Origin: Oscillospiraceae bacterium
GTDB lineage: Bacteria; Bacillota; Clostridia; Oscillospirales; Oscillospiraceae
Direction: 5' to 3'
DNA length: 64,000 nucleotides
NCBI GenBank assembly: GCA_017516065.1
Contig: JAFWDQ010000003.1
Coordinates: 62,001 to 126,000, forward strand
The translations under genes and the position numbers were made by a program. Shown piece by piece: positions 53,062 through 62,585 of this stretch (positions are counted from its first letter, which is position 1; each line of letters starts with the position of its first letter). Under the pieces are notes generated by a model. That model did not search any database. It worked only from the letters and a program-made list of their open reading frames with translations, and was not told the origin of the DNA.

Positions 53062-54513
53062 ATGAAGCACTCCGTTTTGAAGAAATTGATCGCCGGTGTC
53101 ATGGCCGCCGCAATGCTGCTGACGCTGGCCCCGGCCCTGGCTGCTGAGCCCGCCGCTGCCGACGTCGGCGCCGAGGCCGCCGTGGCGGAACCTGCCGCGC
53201 CCGCCGAGGCCGCCGTGGCGGAGTCCGCCGAGCCCGCCGCTGCGGACGCCGCGCCTGCCGCCTCGGGTGTGACAAATGAGATCCCGCCCTGGGCCGTCGA
53301 CTATGTAAAACAGGATACGGAGGCCTCCCCCACGGAAACCGACGGCACCGCCCCTGACGACGGTACTGCGGAGTCCGCCGAGACGCCCATCGAGAGCGAG
53401 CCCGCTGTCGTCCCCGACGAGCCGGGCACCGTCTCCTTTGAGAATCTGGAGTCCCGGGTCCGGGAGAACAACGTCAGCATCCTGGCGCTTCTGGAGAACA
53501 TCGCCAGCATCGACGCGGTGGACTATGATCAAATGCGCGAGACCCTGCTGAAAAACATCCACAGCGTAGCCGCCAGCTCCCGCTATCTCTCCTCCTTCGG
53601 CATCGACACCAGCTCCATGGCCTCCGCCTCCCAGTCCCTGCTTGAAGCCTGGGACGCTCTGAAGGAGGGCGAGGTCCAGCAGGAGTATGCCGACGCCAAG
53701 CGGCAGCTGGAGTACGTCATCGACCTGACGGTCCAGGGCGCCCAGACGCTGTATATCACCATCGTGACTCTGGAGCAGACCCTGGAGGACGGCCGGCAGG
53801 GCCTTGCGACCCTGGACCGCACCATCACGGAGATGGAGCTGCGCTATCAGCTGGGCCAGATCCCCGAGCTGACTCTCCTGCAGCTGAAGAATACCCGTGC
53901 CAACACCGTCAGTCAGCTGGAGACCCTGGAGCTGACCATCGCCAACCTCAAGGCCCAGCTGCAGGTCATGATCGGTGAGGATCCCACCGGTGAGATCACT
54001 CTGATGCCGCTGCCCGAGGTGACTCTGGAGCAGCTCGACGCCATGGATCTGGAGACGGATCTGGCGCAGGCCCAGGAGGCCAGCTGGACTCTGTATGACG
54101 CCGCCAACACCCTGGACGACGCCTATGACACCTACCGGGAGGACTGCCGTCTCTACTCCACTCCCGCCACCGCATACAATCTGGTCATGACCGAGCACAC
54201 CTGGCAGGCTGCCCAGTATACCTACAAGGCCACCGTCCAGAGCTTCCAGCTGGCGTTCGGTCAGAATTTCCGGACCGTGAAGAACGACTGGTCCTCTTTC
54301 CAGGCCGCTCTGAGCGATTACGCCTTCCAGCAGAAGAATTACGCTGCCTCCGAGACGAAGTACTCTCTGGGTACCATCTCCTACAACGAGCTGCTCAATG
54401 AAAAGGACTCGCTCCTCTCCGCCGCAGCCGCCGTCGTCAAGGCCCGTACCACCCTGTCCCAGGACTACAGCATCTACCGCTGGGCTGTGGAACGCGGCAT
54501 CGTCAACCAGTAA
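53062..54513 (+). CDS. TolC-like efflux protein
   Basis: A 483-residue secreted protein with a signal peptide (1-25, ending APALAA), an Ala/Glu/Pro-rich low-complexity stretch (about 26-115) and a TolC-type coiled-coil region (about 120-483) with heptad Leu/Ala/Gln patterns such as ELTLLQLKNTRANTVSQLE and YSLGTISYNELLNEKDSLL. TolC normally spans an outer membrane; other genes here look monoderm, so its role may be a wall-spanning or periplasm-like tunnel. It is first of the HlyD-RND set. The ATG at 53062 follows AAAGGA; TTG at 53053 is less likely. Confidence 0.8.
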   Translation: MKHSVLKKLIAGVMAAAMLLTLAPALAAEPAAADVGAEAAVAEPAAPAEAAVAESAEPAAADAAPAASGVTNEIPPWAVDYVKQDTEASPTETDGTAPDDGTAESAETPIESEPAVVPDEPGTVSFENLESRVRENNVSILALLENIASIDAVDYDQMRETLLKNIHSVAASSRYLSSFGIDTSSMASASQSLLEAWDALKEGEVQQEYADAKRQLEYVIDLTVQGAQTLYITIVTLEQTLEDGRQGLATLDRTITEMELRYQLGQIPELTLLQLKNTRANTVSQLETLELTIANLKAQLQVMIGEDPTGEITLMPLPEVTLEQLDAMDLETDLAQAQEASWTLYDAANTLDDAYDTYREDCRLYSTPATAYNLVMTEHTWQAAQYTYKATVQSFQLAFGQNFRTVKNDWSSFQAALSDYAFQQKNYAASETKYSLGTISYNELLNEKDSLLSAAAAVVKARTTLSQDYSIYRWAVERGIVNQ

Positions 54514-54536
54514 CGGAGAAGAGGAGGAATAAAATA

Positions 54537-55778
54537 ATGAAACGCACAGTCAAGCTTCTGTCTCTGCTCCTTGCGCTGATCCTGATGCTCTCTCTGGCCG
54601 CCTGCGCCGGTCCCGGCGGTCCCGGTGGTCCCGGCGGCAAGAGCGATGACGATACCCCGGAGGAGGACGACCCCGTTATCAGCTCCGTGGCCGTGGAGGT
54701 CCAGACCGTGGAGCACTCCACCATGGCCTCGGAGAGCACCGTCTCCGGCACCGTCACCGCCTCTGAGGTGACGGACGTCTATGCCTCTATCACCGCCCAG
54801 ATCAATGCCTCTCCTCTGAAGGTGGGTGACACCGTCCACGCCGGTCAGACCGTCTGCATCCTGGACGTGTCCGCCTATCGGGACCAGCTGGTCTCCCTCC
54901 AGAGCAACTACAATTCCACCGCCGCCAGTCTGGCCAGCAACAAGCTCCTCTTTGAGGAGCAGATCGCCCAGGCGGAGAAGAATATCAGCGACACCAAGGC
55001 CCTGCTGGCGATCGGCGCGGCCTCTCAGGCACAGCTGGAAGCGGCAGAGCTGACTCTGCTGCAGCTCACCACCACCCGCGACACCACCATCCGGCAGCTG
55101 GAGGACGGCATGACCAGCATCTCCTCCAACATCAAGACCCTCCAGGACAACATCTCCAAGGGCACTGTCTCCGCCCCCGTTTCCGGCACCATCGTCACCC
55201 TCAACGCCGACGTGGGCTCCTACTGCTCCCCCAGCTATCCCGTGGCCACCATCGCCGACAGCTCCGTGCTCCAGGTGAACGTGGCCGTGTCCGAGGCCCT
55301 GCTGCCGAAGCTGTCCGTGGGCCAGTCCTGCACCGTGACCATCGGCGCCGTCTCCGACAGGACCTGGAACGGCACCATCAAGAGCATCTCCCCCTCCCCC
55401 AACCCCGTTACGAACCTGTACGATCTGGAGATCCGTCTGCCCTCCGGCACAGGCGCCAAGGCCGGCCTCTTCGCCAGCGTCACCTTTGCCACGGACGCCT
55501 CTTACAATACGATCACGATCCCCTCTGACGCCATTCTGACCTCCGGCAACGCCGACTACGTCTTCACTGTGGACGAGAACAGCGTGGCCCACAGAGTTTA
55601 CGTCACCCGGGGCCAGACCAGCGGCGGCCTCACGGAGATCACCTCCGGCCTGTCCGGCGGTGAAACGCTGGTCACCAGCGGTCAGACGTATCTGTCTGAG
55701 GGCACCGCAGTGCGTATCGTCTCCGGCGCGGCGGATGACTCCGCCTCCGCCGTCACGGTGGAGGATGCGAGTCTATGA
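54537..55778 (+). CDS. HlyD/MFP-family efflux adaptor lipoprotein
   Basis: Membrane fusion protein of 413 residues. The lipoprotein signal ends LAAC (about residue 22), followed by a Gly/Pro-rich spacer. It has a lipoyl-like half motif (INASPLKVGDTVHAGQ), a coiled-coil hairpin (about 115-195), the second half motif (VSAPVSGTIVTLNADVG), and beta-barrel and membrane-proximal domains. It should bridge the RND pump and the TolC-like protein. Its stop overlaps the RND start by four bases. Confidence 0.93.
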   Translation: MKRTVKLLSLLLALILMLSLAACAGPGGPGGPGGKSDDDTPEEDDPVISSVAVEVQTVEHSTMASESTVSGTVTASEVTDVYASITAQINASPLKVGDTVHAGQTVCILDVSAYRDQLVSLQSNYNSTAASLASNKLLFEEQIAQAEKNISDTKALLAIGAASQAQLEAAELTLLQLTTTRDTTIRQLEDGMTSISSNIKTLQDNISKGTVSAPVSGTIVTLNADVGSYCSPSYPVATIADSSVLQVNVAVSEALLPKLSVGQSCTVTIGAVSDRTWNGTIKSISPSPNPVTNLYDLEIRLPSGTGAKAGLFASVTFATDASYNTITIPSDAILTSGNADYVFTVDENSVAHRVYVTRGQTSGGLTEITSGLSGGETLVTSGQTYLSEGTAVRIVSGAADDSASAVTVEDASL

Positions 55779-58700
55779 AGGAACAGCGATTAGGCATCTC
55801 CGGCTTCTGTATCAAGCATAAGGTCGCGCCGATCCTGATCTTCATCCTGCTGGTGATCTTCGGCCTGACCCAGTTCTCCAACCTCTCTCTGGCCCTGATG
55901 CCGGACATGGACTTCCCCTACTCCGTGGTGCTGGGCGTCTATCCCGGCGCCAGCCCGGAGGACGTGGAGGATCTGGTGGCCAAACCCATCGAGGAGGCTA
56001 TGGCCGGCGTGTCCAACCTCAAGGAGCTCACCTCCACCTCCTCGGAGAACATGTGCTACGTGGTCCTCCAGTTCGAGGACGGCACCAACATGGACGTGGC
56101 CAACATGAAGATGCGGGAAAAGCTGGACGCCGTCATCCTGCCGGAGGATTGTCAGGATCCCACTATCATGAACATCAACATGGACATGATGCCCGTGTGC
56201 ATGATCGCCCTTACCGGCGATGATCTGGCCAATCTGCAGTCCACGGCGGAGAAGAATATCACCCCCAGCCTGGAGCGGCTGGACGGCGTGGCCTCCGTAA
56301 CCATCTCCGGCGGCGTGACCCGTCAGGCCGTGGTTGAGGTCAATCCGGACCGGATGGCCGGCTACGGGCTGTCCATCTCCTACATCTCCAACTTCCTGGC
56401 CGCCGCCAACGTTCTCTATCCCGGCGGCACTCTGGAAAACGGCAATCAGGTGCTCAACGTCCACACGGACGGCAAGTTTTCCTCTCTGGACGACGTGGCC
56501 TCCACCCGGATCGCCCTGCCCACCGGCGGGACCATCCGGCTCGACGAGGTGGCCTCCATCTACTGGGACAACGTGAAATCCGATTCCATCGCCCGCTCCG
56601 ACGGCGAGGACTGTGTGATCCTTTCGGTCTCCAAGCAGTCCGGCTCCAACACCGTGGCCGCCGCCGAGGCGGTGACGGCAACCATGGAGGAGCTGAGCCG
56701 GGACTATCCCAATCTGAACTATCAGGTCATTATGGACCAGAGCGAGTACATCCATCTGTCCATCCATTCCCTGATCCAGAACATCGTCCTGGCCGTCATC
56801 ATCGCCGCCATCGTGGTGTTTCTCTTCCTGCGTCAGCTGGGCGCCACCGCCACCATCGTCATCTCCATGCCGGTGTGTATCCTCACGGTTTTCGTGCTCA
56901 TGCGGCTGTGCAACGTCACGATGAACCTGATGAGTCTCGGCGGCATCGGGATAGGCGTCGGCATGATCGTGGACAACTCCGTGGTCGTGCTGGAAAACAT
57001 CTTCCGCTATCAGGCCGACGGCCGGGACCGCTGGGCCTCCTGCGTGCAGGGCGCCCGGGAGGTTTCCATGTCCGTCATCGCCTCCACCCTGACCACCGTG
57101 GTGGTCTTCCTGCCGGTGGCGCTGTCCCAGGGCATGGTGGTGCAGATGTTCCGGGATCTGTGTCTGACCATCGTGTTCCTGATCCTGGCCTCTCTGCTCA
57201 TCTCCCTGACGCTGGTCCCCGTGCTGTGCTACTTCTTCCTGGACGAGGTCAAGGTCCAGAAACGGGCCATGCGGCAGGCGGCCAGGGCCGGAAGGAGCCG
57301 GTCCCAGCAACTCAAATCCCGGATGGGCCGGGGCTATCAGAAGGTGCTGTCCCACTTTGTGGATCACCGCTGGCGGGCCGTCATTATCACCGTGGTCCTG
57401 ATCATCCTGTTCCTGGGCGTGGCGTCCAGGGCCACGATGATCCTGGTCCCCGACACGGACCAGAGCTCCATCTCCATCAACGTCTCCATGCCCATCGGCA
57501 GTGAAATGGAGAAGTCCGCCGAGATCTCCGACCGGATCCTCGCCATCGCGGAGCGGGAGATCCCGGAGGTGAAATCCTTTTACTATACGGCCCAGGACGA
57601 GTCCTCCTCCGTTGTCCTCACCCTGGTGCCCATGGAAGAGCGCGACCGCTCCGCCAAGGAGATCGCCGACGAGCTGCGTCCCCTGCTGCAGGATATCGCC
57701 GGCTGCAAGATCACCCTGGACGCCTCCGGTATGACATCCACCGGCTTTGACTCCAGCGACGCAGAGGTCAAGATCACCGGCCCCGACTACAAGGTCCTGA
57801 CCGCTATCGCCGCCGATCTGGAGACACGGATCGCCGCGCTGCCGGATGCCATCGACGTGAACAACGCCGCCAGCGAGCAGGTGCCGCAGATCAACATCTA
57901 CGTCAACAACGACAACGCCGCCCGCTTCGGTCTGACCACCGCCACCATCGGCGCCGCGGTCCGGTCCGAGCTCACCGGCGCCACCGCCACCACCATGACC
58001 ATCAACGGCTCTGAGATCGACGTGGTGGTCAAGGGCAACGAGGCCTCCTCTCAGAGTCTGGACGCTCTGAAGGCCATGCCGCTGCCCGCCGCCACCGGCG
58101 GCACCATCCCCCTGTCCCTGGTGGCCGACGTCGCCATCGAGCTGGCGCCCCAGACCATCACCCGGGAAAATCAGACCCCCTCCGTTTCCGTCACCGCCAA
58201 TTCCAAGGCCGGAGACGCCAACGCTCTGACTGCGGCGATCCAGGCGGAGATCCTGGACGGCTATGCCGTTCCGGACGGTTACTTCATCGAGAACGGCGGC
58301 GTCATGCAGGATATCATGGAAAACTTCGGCACGCTGATCACCGCGCTGCTCATCTCCATCGTTCTGCTGTACTTCGTCCTGGCTGTCCAGTTCGAGTCCT
58401 TCCTTATGCCTGTGGCGATCATGCTCATCATGCCCATCGCCTTCTCCGGCGCCCTCTTCGGTCTGCCGGTGACCGGCCAGGACATCTCCATGACGGCTCT
58501 GCTGGGTCTGGTCATACTGGCAGGCACGGTGGTCAATTCCTCCATCATCCTCATCTCCTATATCAACATCCGGCGGGAGAACTTTGAGGAGGATAAGCGG
58601 ACCGCCATCCTCAACGCCTGCCCCCGCCGGGTGCGGCCCGTTATGATCACCACCCTGACCACGGTCCTGGGTCTGATGCCCATGGCCCTGGGCATCGGCG

Positions 58701-58900
58701 GCGAGGGCTCGGAGATGATGATGCCTATGGCCATCGTCATGATCTCCGGCATGGTCATCTCTACGATCCTGACCCTGCTCTTCACCCCGGTGTACTACTC
58801 CCTGATCGACAGTCTGACCAACCAGTTCAGGAAGCTGGGCCGGAGAAAGCGCCGGGAGGCCAGAGCCGGACAGGAACCCATTTTCCCCGATATCCTCTGA
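55775..58900 (+). CDS. RND-family multidrug efflux pump
   Basis: A 1041-residue RND permease (AcrB/SwrC-like) with the two six-helix bundles and two large external loops. Signatures: the N-terminal helix with ILIFILLVIFG, GIGIGVGMIVDNSVVVLENIFR in TM4 (proton-relay Asp region), and the second-half GLVILAGTVVNSSIIL. It pumps amphiphilic compounds using the proton gradient. Overlap ATGA with the adaptor gene. It ends the operon before a strong terminator. Confidence 0.96.
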   Translation: MKEQRLGISGFCIKHKVAPILIFILLVIFGLTQFSNLSLALMPDMDFPYSVVLGVYPGASPEDVEDLVAKPIEEAMAGVSNLKELTSTSSENMCYVVLQFEDGTNMDVANMKMREKLDAVILPEDCQDPTIMNINMDMMPVCMIALTGDDLANLQSTAEKNITPSLERLDGVASVTISGGVTRQAVVEVNPDRMAGYGLSISYISNFLAAANVLYPGGTLENGNQVLNVHTDGKFSSLDDVASTRIALPTGGTIRLDEVASIYWDNVKSDSIARSDGEDCVILSVSKQSGSNTVAAAEAVTATMEELSRDYPNLNYQVIMDQSEYIHLSIHSLIQNIVLAVIIAAIVVFLFLRQLGATATIVISMPVCILTVFVLMRLCNVTMNLMSLGGIGIGVGMIVDNSVVVLENIFRYQADGRDRWASCVQGAREVSMSVIASTLTTVVVFLPVALSQGMVVQMFRDLCLTIVFLILASLLISLTLVPVLCYFFLDEVKVQKRAMRQAARAGRSRSQQLKSRMGRGYQKVLSHFVDHRWRAVIITVVLIILFLGVASRATMILVPDTDQSSISINVSMPIGSEMEKSAEISDRILAIAEREIPEVKSFYYTAQDESSSVVLTLVPMEERDRSAKEIADELRPLLQDIAGCKITLDASGMTSTGFDSSDAEVKITGPDYKVLTAIAADLETRIAALPDAIDVNNAASEQVPQINIYVNNDNAARFGLTTATIGAAVRSELTGATATTMTINGSEIDVVVKGNEASSQSLDALKAMPLPAATGGTIPLSLVADVAIELAPQTITRENQTPSVSVTANSKAGDANALTAAIQAEILDGYAVPDGYFIENGGVMQDIMENFGTLITALLISIVLLYFVLAVQFESFLMPVAIMLIMPIAFSGALFGLPVTGQDISMTALLGLVILAGTVVNSSIILISYINIRRENFEEDKRTAILNACPRRVRPVMITTLTTVLGLMPMALGIGGEGSEMMMPMAIVMISGMVISTILTLLFTPVYYSLIDSLTNQFRKLGRRKRREARAGQEPIFPDIL

Positions 58901-58928
58901 TCATCGTTTCCTTCTTTTTCCCAAAAAA

Positions 58929-58980
58929 CAAAGATCGGGCCGGACGGCTTCACGCCGTCCGGCCCGATCTTTGTTTTTTC
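58929..58980. terminator. Bidirectional terminator after the RND gene
   Basis: CAAAGATCGGGCCGGACGG stem (19 pairs), five-base loop, with T-tracts on both strands; it serves the RND operon (+) and the macro-domain gene (-). Confidence 0.93.
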
Positions 58981-58985
58981 TTTTC

Positions 58986-59975
58986 TCAGAGCGAGCCCAG
59001 CAGGGCCTGGTCAAAGGCGAACAGCGCCTCGTTGATGGCGTAGATATCGTACTCGCCCCGGCGGATGAAATAGTCCACGATGATGTCGAACCTGCTGCTC
59101 CGGGACAGGGCAAAGCCCGCCTTTCTCAGCAGCTCCTCCGTTTCCTCCGGGGACAGCTCCAGCGCGACGGCGAAGGCCACGGCGGTAGGCTTGCTGGGCC
59201 GGTAGTGGACGTCGCTGCGGATCTTGGAGAACAGCTTGCGGTCGATGTTGGCCCGCTTGTAGCAGGCCGCGTCGGTCATGTGCTTCTCGTCGATCTTCCG
59301 CAGCAGCATCTGAGAGAAGCTCTCGTCCAGCTGCTCCACCAGACGCTCCAGAGACGCCGGCGCCGCGTCGGCGCAGACCGCCGCCTCTTCGCAGACGGAC
59401 TTCTCCGCTCTCCCGGCGGCGGAAAAGAGTCCGCTCTTTGCCGCCGTGTCGGTCCGCTCCTCCCTAAGGCGCCGGACAAGGCCCTCATAGGTCTCTCCCT
59501 CCAGGACGAAGCTGCCCGGATCGAAGATGACCAGATAGACCAGCATCTCGTGCTCCTCCAGAAACGCCCGGATGGTCTCCACCGCCACCTGCAGGGCCTG
59601 GGCCCTGGGATAGCCGTAGATGCCGGAGGAGATCAGCGGGAAGGCCACGCTTTGGCAGCCGTTGTCCCGGGCCAGCTCCAGAGACGTGCGGTAGCTGGAG
59701 CGCAGCAGCGCCTCCTCTCCATGGCCGCCGCCCCGCCAGCGGGGCCCCGGCGTGTGGATGACGTAGCGGCACGGCAGGCGGTACGCCCCGGTGATCTTCG
59801 CCTGTCCCGTGGGACAGCCGTGAAGGGTCCGGCACTCGGCCAGCAGCTCCGGGCCGGCGGCCCGGTGGATGGCCCCGTCCACGCCGCCGCCGCCCAGCAG
59901 GCTGGTGTTGGCGGCGTTGACGATGGCGTCGCAGTCCATCGTCGTGATGTCCCGCCGAACGATCAGAAATGGCAT
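58986..59975 (-). CDS. Macro-domain protein with C-terminal helical domain
   Basis: A 329-residue protein. The macro domain (about 1-165) has [22 protein letters not shown] (in part), the ADP-ribose loop and SSGIYGYP, as in O-acetyl-ADP-ribose deacetylases. After a linker, residues about 215-329 form a helical domain with [17 protein letters not shown] and [15 protein letters not shown], which looks like a Cro/XRE-type helix-turn-helix. A link between ADP-ribose binding and DNA or protein interaction is inferred. The start is ATG 59975 after GAGGTGCAGG. Confidence 0.9.
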   Translation of the reverse strand: MPFLIVRRDITTMDCDAIVNAANTSLLGGGGVDGAIHRAAGPELLAECRTLHGCPTGQAKITGAYRLPCRYVIHTPGPRWRGGGHGEEALLRSSYRTSLELARDNGCQSVAFPLISSGIYGYPRAQALQVAVETIRAFLEEHEMLVYLVIFDPGSFVLEGETYEGLVRRLREERTDTAAKSGLFSAAGRAEKSVCEEAAVCADAAPASLERLVEQLDESFSQMLLRKIDEKHMTDAACYKRANIDRKLFSKIRSDVHYRPSKPTAVAFAVALELSPEETEELLRKAGFALSRSSRFDIIVDYFIRRGEYDIYAINEALFAFDQALLGSL

Positions 59976-60047
59976 CCCTGCACCTCGATTCTCATTTGAT
60001 ACCGTCAGTATACCGCCGCCGCCGCCGAAATGCAACCGAAACCGGCG

Positions 60048-60683
60048 TTACCGCTCCCCGTCCTCCCGGAGCCGACGGCTCCAGTCGGCGGAGAGGCGCT
60101 TCGATGCCCGGACGGCGCAGGCGGCCTCCGCCACCGTCTCATACAGCGTCCGGGTGCCCTTCCGGTCCGCCCTGTAGGTCACGGCCCGGTCCTCGTCGAT
60201 GCCGAACTGCGCGGCGGTCTCCACCGCGTCGATGTTGGCCCCCAGGAACAGGAATTCCCAGCCCGCCTCCTTCTTCTCGCAGATCATCTTTTTCACCTCG
60301 TCGCTGCCGAAGCGGCGGCTGGCGTTCTCCAGGCCGTCGGTGGTGATGACGAACAGGGTGTGCTCCGGCACGTCCTCCGGCCGGGCGTATCTGTGGATGT
60401 TCCCGATGTGGCGGATGGCGCCGCCGATGGCGTCCAGCAGGGCGGTGCAGCCCCGGACGGTGTAGTCCCGGTCCGTCATGTCCGGCACCCGGTCCAGAGG
60501 CACCCGGTCGTGGAGGACCTGCGTCCCGCTGTCGAAGAGCACTGTGGACACGAAAGCCCGGCCCGGCTGCCGCCGCTGCTTTTCCAGCATGGCGTTGAAC
60601 CCGCCCACGGTGTCCCGCTCCAGACCGTGCATGGAGCCGCTGCGGTCGAGGATGAAGACCAGCTCTGTCAGATCGTTTTTCAT
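60048..60683 (-). CDS. Von Willebrand factor A domain protein
   Basis: A 211-residue soluble VWA protein. The metal-ion-dependent adhesion site is complete: DRSGSM, Thr in GCTALLDAIGG and Asp in VITTDGLENA. There is no signal peptide. Bacterial stand-alone VWA proteins often work with MoxR ATPases or in tellurite/stress systems; none is adjacent. It is followed 72 bases later by the macro-domain gene on the same strand, so they may be co-transcribed. Confidence 0.9.
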   Translation of the reverse strand: MKNDLTELVFILDRSGSMHGLERDTVGGFNAMLEKQRRQPGRAFVSTVLFDSGTQVLHDRVPLDRVPDMTDRDYTVRGCTALLDAIGGAIRHIGNIHRYARPEDVPEHTLFVITTDGLENASRRFGSDEVKKMICEKKEAGWEFLFLGANIDAVETAAQFGIDEDRAVTYRADRKGTRTLYETVAEAACAVRASKRLSADWSRRLREDGER

Positions 60684-60768
60684 TTGCGTGACCTCCTGTT
60701 TTTGTTTTGTCGGTCACATCATACCGCAGGCATATCCCCCGGAGGTCGCATGGCAGACGACAAATGCG

Positions 60769-60800
60769 AAAAAAAGAGAGCCGCTCCCGCAGCTCTCTCC
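60769..60800 (-). terminator. Intrinsic terminator after the amidotransferase-HD gene
   Basis: Minus-strand GAGAGCTGC, loop GGGA, GCGGCTCTC (one wobble pair), then TTTTTTT. Confidence 0.85.
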
Positions 60801-60814
60801 CATTCAAAAATCAA

Positions 60815-62017
60815 TCAGAAGCAGAACACTTTACGGCACAGCCGTTTGCCCGCATCGGTTTTCATGACTCTGTCCATAAAGTTCCGGATATTCTCCCTGC
60901 TGTACCCGTTCTCGGCCGCGTTGGCGATGTAATCCGCTTCAACGAGGATCTGCCAGTCCGGGCCGTCGATGCCCGTGAACGTGTGGTGATGCCCCACGAG
61001 ATACGCGACGCGTTCGATCTGTACTCCGCTCATTCCGGAATCGGACAGAAACGCTCTGACCATCGGTGTGCCCTCGGCCTCCTGATGTTTGCCGTTTGTG
61101 TCCCCGTACTTCTCCCGACACAGCGGGCAGGCTATGTCATGCGTTATGGCCGCGATTTCCAGAAGATACTGCGTTTCCGCGCTCAGGCCCTCCAGCTGAC
61201 CGATCGTTCTGGCATACGTCCACACGCGGATAAAGTGATCGATATCGTGGAGACTGCCGTCGGAGAAAGCGATCATCTTTTCCATGATCCGCGCCGCGGA
61301 CGCCCGGGTCTGTCCCGCATAATCGTCCATCATGGCGTCAAGGAAAGCGGAGAGCAGGCGGTTCATGTCCGTGTAATCATACGCAAGGAGTTCGTCCGGC
61401 GTCTGTACGAAAGGTCCCGCAAGCCCAGGGTCTCCGCCCGCGTCGTCCAGTCCGGCGGCAAGGATCTCCCGGGTGAACTCCATATGCGCCTGGAAGCCGT
61501 AAACGTATTTGCCGTACCGCACGATCTGACGCGGGCATCCTTCGCTTTCAGCCAGGATCACGGAATCCGCCGTCAGGCCCGGCATATCGTTATGCCATTG
61601 TCCGGCATCGAAAACGTCCGGAAAAGAGCGCAGGAACGGATCTGCTCTCCCCTCCTCCGTCAGCTTTACCCTGATGGAGCCGAGTTCCTTTTCCGGGCTG
61701 TGCTCATATGGTGCGCCCAATGCCTCCCCGACGAGTTGGGCGCCGAGACAGACGCCGACGACCACCCGGCCCGCTTCTATGTAGCTTCTTATCAGCGTCT
61801 GTTCGGCGGCGGAGTCATAATAATCGCACTCCTCCTGCGTGGTCGCCGGGCACTGATGCCCTCCCAGCACGACCAGGAGGTCTGCCGTCACCTCCCGCGG
61901 GAGTCCTTCATGCAGCCAGCATCTGGTGAACGATACGTCATGTCCGTTGCGGAGCGCCCAGGAGAGATACTCGCCCGGCCCGACCCATGAATCCTGTTGA
62001 ATAAAGTGTACTTTCAT
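60815..62017 (-). CDS. Class I glutamine amidotransferase-HD domain fusion
   Basis: A 400-residue fusion. Residues 1-190 resemble GMP-synthase-type amidotransferases with the full triad: Cys90 in VGVCLGAQL, and His178 and Glu180 in QAHMEF. Residues about 240-380 form an HD-domain hydrolase: HDIDHFIRV, THD (293-294) and a GHHHTFTG/EADYIANA metal pattern. The nearest logic is a two-step enzyme acting on a nucleotide or amide, but no substrate is evident. The ATG at 62017 follows GGGGAG. It is probably the last gene of a three-gene set with the GNAT and FAD genes. Confidence 0.88.
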   Translation of the reverse strand: MKVHFIQQDSWVGPGEYLSWALRNGHDVSFTRCWLHEGLPREVTADLLVVLGGHQCPATTQEECDYYDSAAEQTLIRSYIEAGRVVVGVCLGAQLVGEALGAPYEHSPEKELGSIRVKLTEEGRADPFLRSFPDVFDAGQWHNDMPGLTADSVILAESEGCPRQIVRYGKYVYGFQAHMEFTREILAAGLDDAGGDPGLAGPFVQTPDELLAYDYTDMNRLLSAFLDAMMDDYAGQTRASAARIMEKMIAFSDGSLHDIDHFIRVWTYARTIGQLEGLSAETQYLLEIAAITHDIACPLCREKYGDTNGKHQEAEGTPMVRAFLSDSGMSGVQIERVAYLVGHHHTFTGIDGPDWQILVEADYIANAAENGYSRENIRNFMDRVMKTDAGKRLCRKVFCF

Positions 62018-62048
62018 ATCGCTGTCTCCCCAAGTCTCGATCTCACTA

Positions 62049-62570
62049 TCACCAGTTCAGCTCATACAGGCTGAAGGCCGGGATATCCCCGATGCTCAGC
62101 TCCAGATCCGCGTCTCCCGCATAGGTGAAACCGTTCTTCTCAAAAAGCGTTCTTGCGGGATAATTGTCGGGAACGACGTCCAGGCGGATCGCTTTGTACC
62201 CGTCTGATTTTGCCTTGTCGATACAAAACCGGAGGATCCGGGTGCCCGCTCCCTGCCTTTGTGCATCGGGATCGATCGCCAGCGCATGCAGGACCATATA
62301 CGAGCCCTCCTCCAGCTCCCGGCTCCAGTGGCCTTTCCGATAACTGCCCTGCGGCTCTGAACTCAGCGCAAAGGCGCCGATCAGCTTATCGCCGCACAGA
62401 CAGATATACTGTGCGCCGTTTTCCGTCATCGCTCTTACGCTGTCTTCTGACGGGTACACCCGGCAGATCCAGCGGGGATAATTGATATGAGCGTCCAGCC
62501 ACGTTACGACCCTGTCGTAGAATTCCCCTGTACGGGCGATATCCGGCTCCCGGCATTTTCTGATCTGCAT
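62049..62570 (-). CDS. GNAT-family N-acetyltransferase
   Basis: A 173-residue GNAT protein. The acetyl-CoA-binding motif A is seen as LHALAIDPDAQRQGAGTRIL and motif B as RLDVVPDNYPARTLFEKNGF. The acceptor is unknown. It is 15 bases downstream of the FAD-enzyme gene and 31 bases upstream of the amidotransferase-HD gene, all minus strand. Confidence 0.93.
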   Translation of the reverse strand: MQIRKCREPDIARTGEFYDRVVTWLDAHINYPRWICRVYPSEDSVRAMTENGAQYICLCGDKLIGAFALSSEPQGSYRKGHWSRELEEGSYMVLHALAIDPDAQRQGAGTRILRFCIDKAKSDGYKAIRLDVVPDNYPARTLFEKNGFTYAGDADLELSIGDIPAFSLYELNW

Positions 62571-62585
62571 CGCTTCGTTCCTTTT

